From the NCBI GenBank assembly GCA_902783395.1, contig CACZRA010000153.1:1-8792 (forward strand): a DNA stretch of 8,792 nucleotides, written 5' to 3'. The stretch comes from an uncultured Lachnospiraceae bacterium. GTDB taxonomy: Bacteria > Bacillota > Clostridia > Lachnospirales > Lachnospiraceae. The notes under the pieces are model-generated. The model saw only the letters and a list, made by a program, of their open reading frames with translations, did no database searches and was not told where the DNA came from. Shown one piece after another: positions 6,679 through 8,792 of this stretch; position 1 is the first letter of the stretch; each line of letters begins with the position of its first letter. A program made the position numbers and the translations under genes.

Positions 6679-7665
6679 TCATCCTCCTATCTGTATCATC
6701 TTCCTCATGTCAGTTTCTGCTGTCCTGCTTTGGAAGGTATGAGCCGCCGGCTTGCGCTTTACGGCATCCTTTATCATATCCTTAATGATCTCATCAGACG
6801 CGCCGTTCCTTAAGGGTGTCTTAAGATCGGCCCCTTGCGGATACTGCAGACAGAGCTTCAGATAGCCCTCCGCGGTCAGTCTTACCCTGTCACAGCTTTC
6901 GCAGAATTTATGCGATATGGGACTTATGAAGCCAATGCTGCCCTCATATCCTTCAAACCTGTAATACTCGGCAGGTCCTTTTATTTCATCCGCTCTCCCC
7001 GTCTTTTCTCTGGTGTATGCGCCGTATCTTTTCTCCATCCTTCCAAGGATCTCGTCTGTCGGTATACCTTTATAATAAGCGCCGCATCCTATGGGCATGA
7101 GCTCTATGAACCTGATCCCTGCCCCCCGGCTTTGGGCAAAATCCGCCAGTTTTTCCAGCTCGGTATCATTGATCCCCCTCATGGGGACACAGTTAAGACA
7201 GACTTTAAGTCCCGTATTCACGGCGGAATCTATTCCCTTAATAACACTGTCAAGCCCGTCAAGACCCGTAAGGCTGCCGTAAGCCTCCTTATCAAGTGTA
7301 TCAAGGCTTATGTTTATGCCGTCAAGCCCTGCCGCCTTAAGTGAAGCAGCATATTGCGGCAGCAGGATGCCGTTGCTCGTCATCACTATCTCTTCAGGCT
7401 TCCCGCCGCGGCGGAGCATCTCAACGAGACTTACGGCTCCCCGTCTTACGAGCGGTTCACCGCCTGTAAGCCTGACCCGCCTTATGCCCAGCTCCGTAAA
7501 GATACGCGCGAGTCTTGCTGTCTCTTCAAGAGTCAGTACTTCACCGTGTGACAGATGTCTTATCCCCTCTTTGGGCATACAGTAGCCGCACCTCAGATTA
7601 CATTTATCGGTTATGGATACCCTGAGGTAAGTGATCTCCCTTCCATACCCGTCCTTCATCTTCAT
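6679..7665 (-). CDS. moaA: GTP 3',8-cyclase (radical SAM)
   Basis: MoaA rearranges GTP to 3',8-cyclo-7,8-dihydro-GTP, the first step of molybdopterin synthesis, using two [4Fe-4S] clusters. From the start used here it has 328 residues, normal for the family. The N-terminal radical SAM cluster motif is Cys22-x3-Cys26-x2-Cys29 in TDKCNLRCGYCMPKEG. GGEPLVRRG, GINISLDTLD, NCVPMRGIND and RFIELMPIGCG follow. The C-terminal cluster is Cys255-x2-Cys258-x13-Cys272 in CESCDRVRLTAEGYLKLCL. The protein ends in the essential Gly-Gly tail (MIQIGG). The frame is open 41 codons further upstream to 7788, but that stretch overlaps moaC and resembles no MoaA; the family start M-x-D-x-YGREIxYLR matches ATG 7665 (or 7659). 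The start is 1 nt after the moaC stop. Its last two Gly codons form the ribosome binding site for the next gene. Confidence 0.97.
   Translation of the reverse strand: MKMKDGYGREITYLRVSITDKCNLRCGYCMPKEGIRHLSHGEVLTLEETARLARIFTELGIRRVRLTGGEPLVRRGAVSLVEMLRRGGKPEEIVMTSNGILLPQYAASLKAAGLDGINISLDTLDKEAYGSLTGLDGLDSVIKGIDSAVNTGLKVCLNCVPMRGINDTELEKLADFAQSRGAGIRFIELMPIGCGAYYKGIPTDEILGRMEKRYGAYTREKTGRADEIKGPAEYYRFEGYEGSIGFISPISHKFCESCDRVRLTAEGYLKLCLQYPQGADLKTPLRNGASDEIIKDMIKDAVKRKPAAHTFQSRTAETDMRKMIQIGG
6683..6688 (-). promoter_or_regulatory. Ribosome binding site of the MOSC/MogA gene inside moaA codons
   Basis: The AGGAGG here is read as A-GGA-GG of the moaA ending ATA GGA GGA TGA. The same bases encode the conserved C-terminal Gly-Gly of MoaA and place the ribosome for the next gene. 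The spacing of 6 nt to the third of three ATGs is why that start (6676) was chosen. Confidence 0.75.
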
Positions 7666-7666
7666 T

Positions 7667-8167
7667 TCATCCGTTCCCGTTTGAATTCTGTTTTTCCCTT
7701 TTGTAATGGCCGCTCTTTCCGCCGTCCTTTTCCTCCAGACGGATATCGGAGATCTCCATGCATCTGTCAACCGCCTTGCACATATCATAAACGGTCAGCA
7801 GTGCCGCACTGACTCCGGTCAGAGCCTCCATCTCGGCCCCGGTCTTTCCCTCAAGGACCACGCTGCATTCACACCTGATAAAACCGTCATCAGGGCATAT
7901 CTCAAAATCGACAGCGACCCTTGTAAGCTGCAGCTGATGACAGAGCGGTATAAGCTCAGGTGTCTTCTTTGCCGCCATGATGCCTGCTATCCTTGCGGCC
8001 GACAGCACATCTCCTTTGGGCATGCTGCCTCCGGCAACGGCGCTTAACGCATCCTTATTCATGCGTATCAGGCCGCTCGCCCTTGCAAGCCTCCTCGTCA
8101 CAGCCTTTTCCGTGATATCCACCATCACGGCCTTCCCCTTCTCATCTATATGCGTAAGTCCACTCAT
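7667..8167 (-). CDS. moaC: Cyclic pyranopterin monophosphate synthase
   Basis: MoaC turns the MoaA product into cyclic pyranopterin monophosphate, the first stable intermediate of Moco synthesis. The 166 residues include all family motifs: THIDEKGKAVMVDITEKAVTRR (5-26), GSMPKGDVLSAARIAGIMAAKKT (47-69), PLCHQLQLT (74-82), CECSVVLEGKTGAEMEALTG (99-118) and YDMCKAVDR (127-135). With this start, Lys51, His77, Asp128 and Lys131 fall at the positions used for the E. coli enzyme's active-site residues, which supports it. ATG 8167 also has AGAGGT at 8172-8177, while the longer ATG at 8188 adds seven residues with a poorer site. The C-terminal KREKQNSNGNG tail is an unconserved extension running up to moaA. 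It starts 45 nt after the upstream MoCF gene and is separated from moaA by 1 nt. Confidence 0.97.
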   Translation of the reverse strand: MSGLTHIDEKGKAVMVDITEKAVTRRLARASGLIRMNKDALSAVAGGSMPKGDVLSAARIAGIMAAKKTPELIPLCHQLQLTRVAVDFEICPDDGFIRCECSVVLEGKTGAEMEALTGVSAALLTVYDMCKAVDRCMEISDIRLEEKDGGKSGHYKREKQNSNGNG

Positions 8168-8171
8168 ATTT

Positions 8172-8177
8172 ACCTCT
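8172..8177 (-). promoter_or_regulatory. Ribosome binding site deciding the moaC start
   Basis: AGAGGT lies 4 nt before the ATG at 8167 (GAGG 5 nt before). It favours the 166-residue MoaC over the form starting at 8188, for which this sequence would be inside the coding region. Confidence 0.65.
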
Positions 8178-8212
8178 GTATACCGCATTCTATGTATCTT
8201 CCGTCAGGATCA

Positions 8213-8792
8213 TTAATCATCGTTAACGCCTGCACTTCCGCCCTTCTTTCCGAATCCGCATTCCGGAAAATGACAGACCGCGCAATCAAGGCAGAGTCCT
8301 CCTTCACCGTACTCCGAGAGCTCCTCCGCTGTAAGACGCTCTCCCGCAAGCACCCTCGGAAGCACGAGATCGAATACCGTCCGCCTTGCATACATTACAC
8401 ATCCGGGAAGTCCCATCACGGGTATCTCCCTCCCCTCATAAGAAAGATATGCCAGCATGAACATAGCCCCGGGCAGGACCGGCGCTCCGCAGGATACGAT
8501 ATCCGCTCCGGTATCCTTCACGGCTCCCGGCGTCCTGTCGTCAGGATCAACACTCATCCCTCCGCTTACAAGGATAAGTTCCGCCCCATCTTTTGCAAAT
8601 CCCAGTATGGCATCCCTTATCTTTTCCCTGTCATCGGAAATTATTTTCTGTCCCATGACATACACATCATATTCCCCGAGCTTATCCGTAAGTACGGGAC
8701 CGAAAGCATCCTTTATCCTCCCGGAAGCCACCTCATTCCCGGTAGTCACTATCCCCGCCCTGAGCCCTGCAAACGGCAGGATCTCGAGCAGA
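8213..8792 (-). CDS. Molybdopterin-binding (MoCF/MoeA-like) protein with cysteine-rich C-terminus, 5' end outside the window
   Basis: The frame is open to the right edge, so this is the C-terminal 192 residues of a longer protein. A GTG at 8749 is not a credible start: the residues before it (LLEILPFAGLRAGI) run straight into the conserved strand of the fold. Visible MoCF motifs are TTGNEV at the domain start, ELILVSGGMSVDPDDRTPGAV, and PVMGLPGCVMYARRTVFD, where the MoeA family has a GLPGNP loop. This places it with MoeA/MoaB-type domains that bind molybdopterin or its adenylate and help insert molybdenum. LAGERLTAEEL is followed by a tail with four cysteines, Cys-x2-Cys-x2-Cys-x4-Cys, in GGLCLDCAVCHFPECGFGK. 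That spacing could bind a metal or an iron-sulfur cluster (inference). I recall similar tails in clostridial proteins of this type but cannot confirm it here. It precedes moaC by 45 nt and is probably co-transcribed. Confidence 0.85.
   Translation of the reverse strand, partial: LLEILPFAGLRAGIVTTGNEVASGRIKDAFGPVLTDKLGEYDVYVMGQKIISDDREKIRDAILGFAKDGAELILVSGGMSVDPDDRTPGAVKDTGADIVSCGAPVLPGAMFMLAYLSYEGREIPVMGLPGCVMYARRTVFDLVLPRVLAGERLTAEELSEYGEGGLCLDCAVCHFPECGFGKKGGSAGVNDD

Noticed and set aside
6835..7344. 169-codon plus-strand ORF opposite moaA
   Set aside because: It is antisense to the MoaA core and C-terminal cluster motif, with no family resemblance. The moaA reading is unambiguous.
7666..7788. 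Longer MoaA starting at 7788
   Set aside because: The extra 41 residues overlap the 3' end of moaC in another frame and do not resemble any MoaA N-terminus. The family start motif begins at 7665.
8213..8749. MoCF protein as a complete 178-residue gene starting at GTG 8749
   Set aside because: The frame is open to the window edge, and the GTG codon lies inside the conserved first strand before TTGNEV. The gene is truncated by the window, not short.

Overview
All recognisable genes in this window lie on the minus strand, packed with overlaps or short gaps. The upstream end of transcription is therefore at the right edge (about 8792) and the downstream end at the left edge (1). Strong AGGAGG-type ribosome binding sites, a FeoA-FeoB fusion, an E. 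coli-like labile-type IlvD, translationally coupled cofactor genes and roughly balanced base composition suggest a Firmicute of the class Clostridia, perhaps Lachnospiraceae. This taxonomic guess is an inference; nothing in the window identifies a species.

Right half, 8792 to about 5768: a molybdenum cofactor (Moco) operon. It starts with the 3' part of a MoCF-domain molybdopterin-binding protein that runs off the window and ends in a cysteine-rich tail. Then come moaC, moaA and a two-domain MOSC plus MogA/MoaB-like protein. MoaA and MoaC convert GTP to cyclic pyranopterin monophosphate. The MoCF domains belong to the families that adenylate molybdopterin and insert molybdenum. The MOSC domain belongs to a family that handles sulfur or finished Moco. 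No moaD, moaE or complete moeA is visible.

Middle, 5771 to 3438: a fused FeoA-FeoB ferrous iron transporter whose start codon overlaps the stop of the MOSC/MogA gene (ATGA). It thus appears to be the last gene of the Moco operon, tying iron import to the making of a cofactor whose synthesis and client enzymes use iron-sulfur clusters.

Left part, 3437 to 1: a 122-base gap holds a good extended -10 promoter, followed by yajC (Sec translocase accessory subunit), leuB, ilvD and the first 37 codons of ilvB. The last three make branched-chain amino acids: LeuB for leucine, IlvD and IlvB for the common isoleucine/valine path. The predicted leader before yajC is only about 43 nt, too short for a T-box or attenuator. 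A 42-bp array of six AATTNNN heptamers lies at the ilvD-ilvB junction and supplies the last codons and stop of ilvD.

The genes are recognisable members of known families. I see no CRISPR array, transposase, phage gene, tRNA or rRNA. The points worth a second look are context and architecture: feoAB coupled to Moco genes, the MOSC-MogA fusion, the cysteine-tailed MoCF protein, yajC heading a branched-chain operon, and the heptamer array. I found no clear new system.
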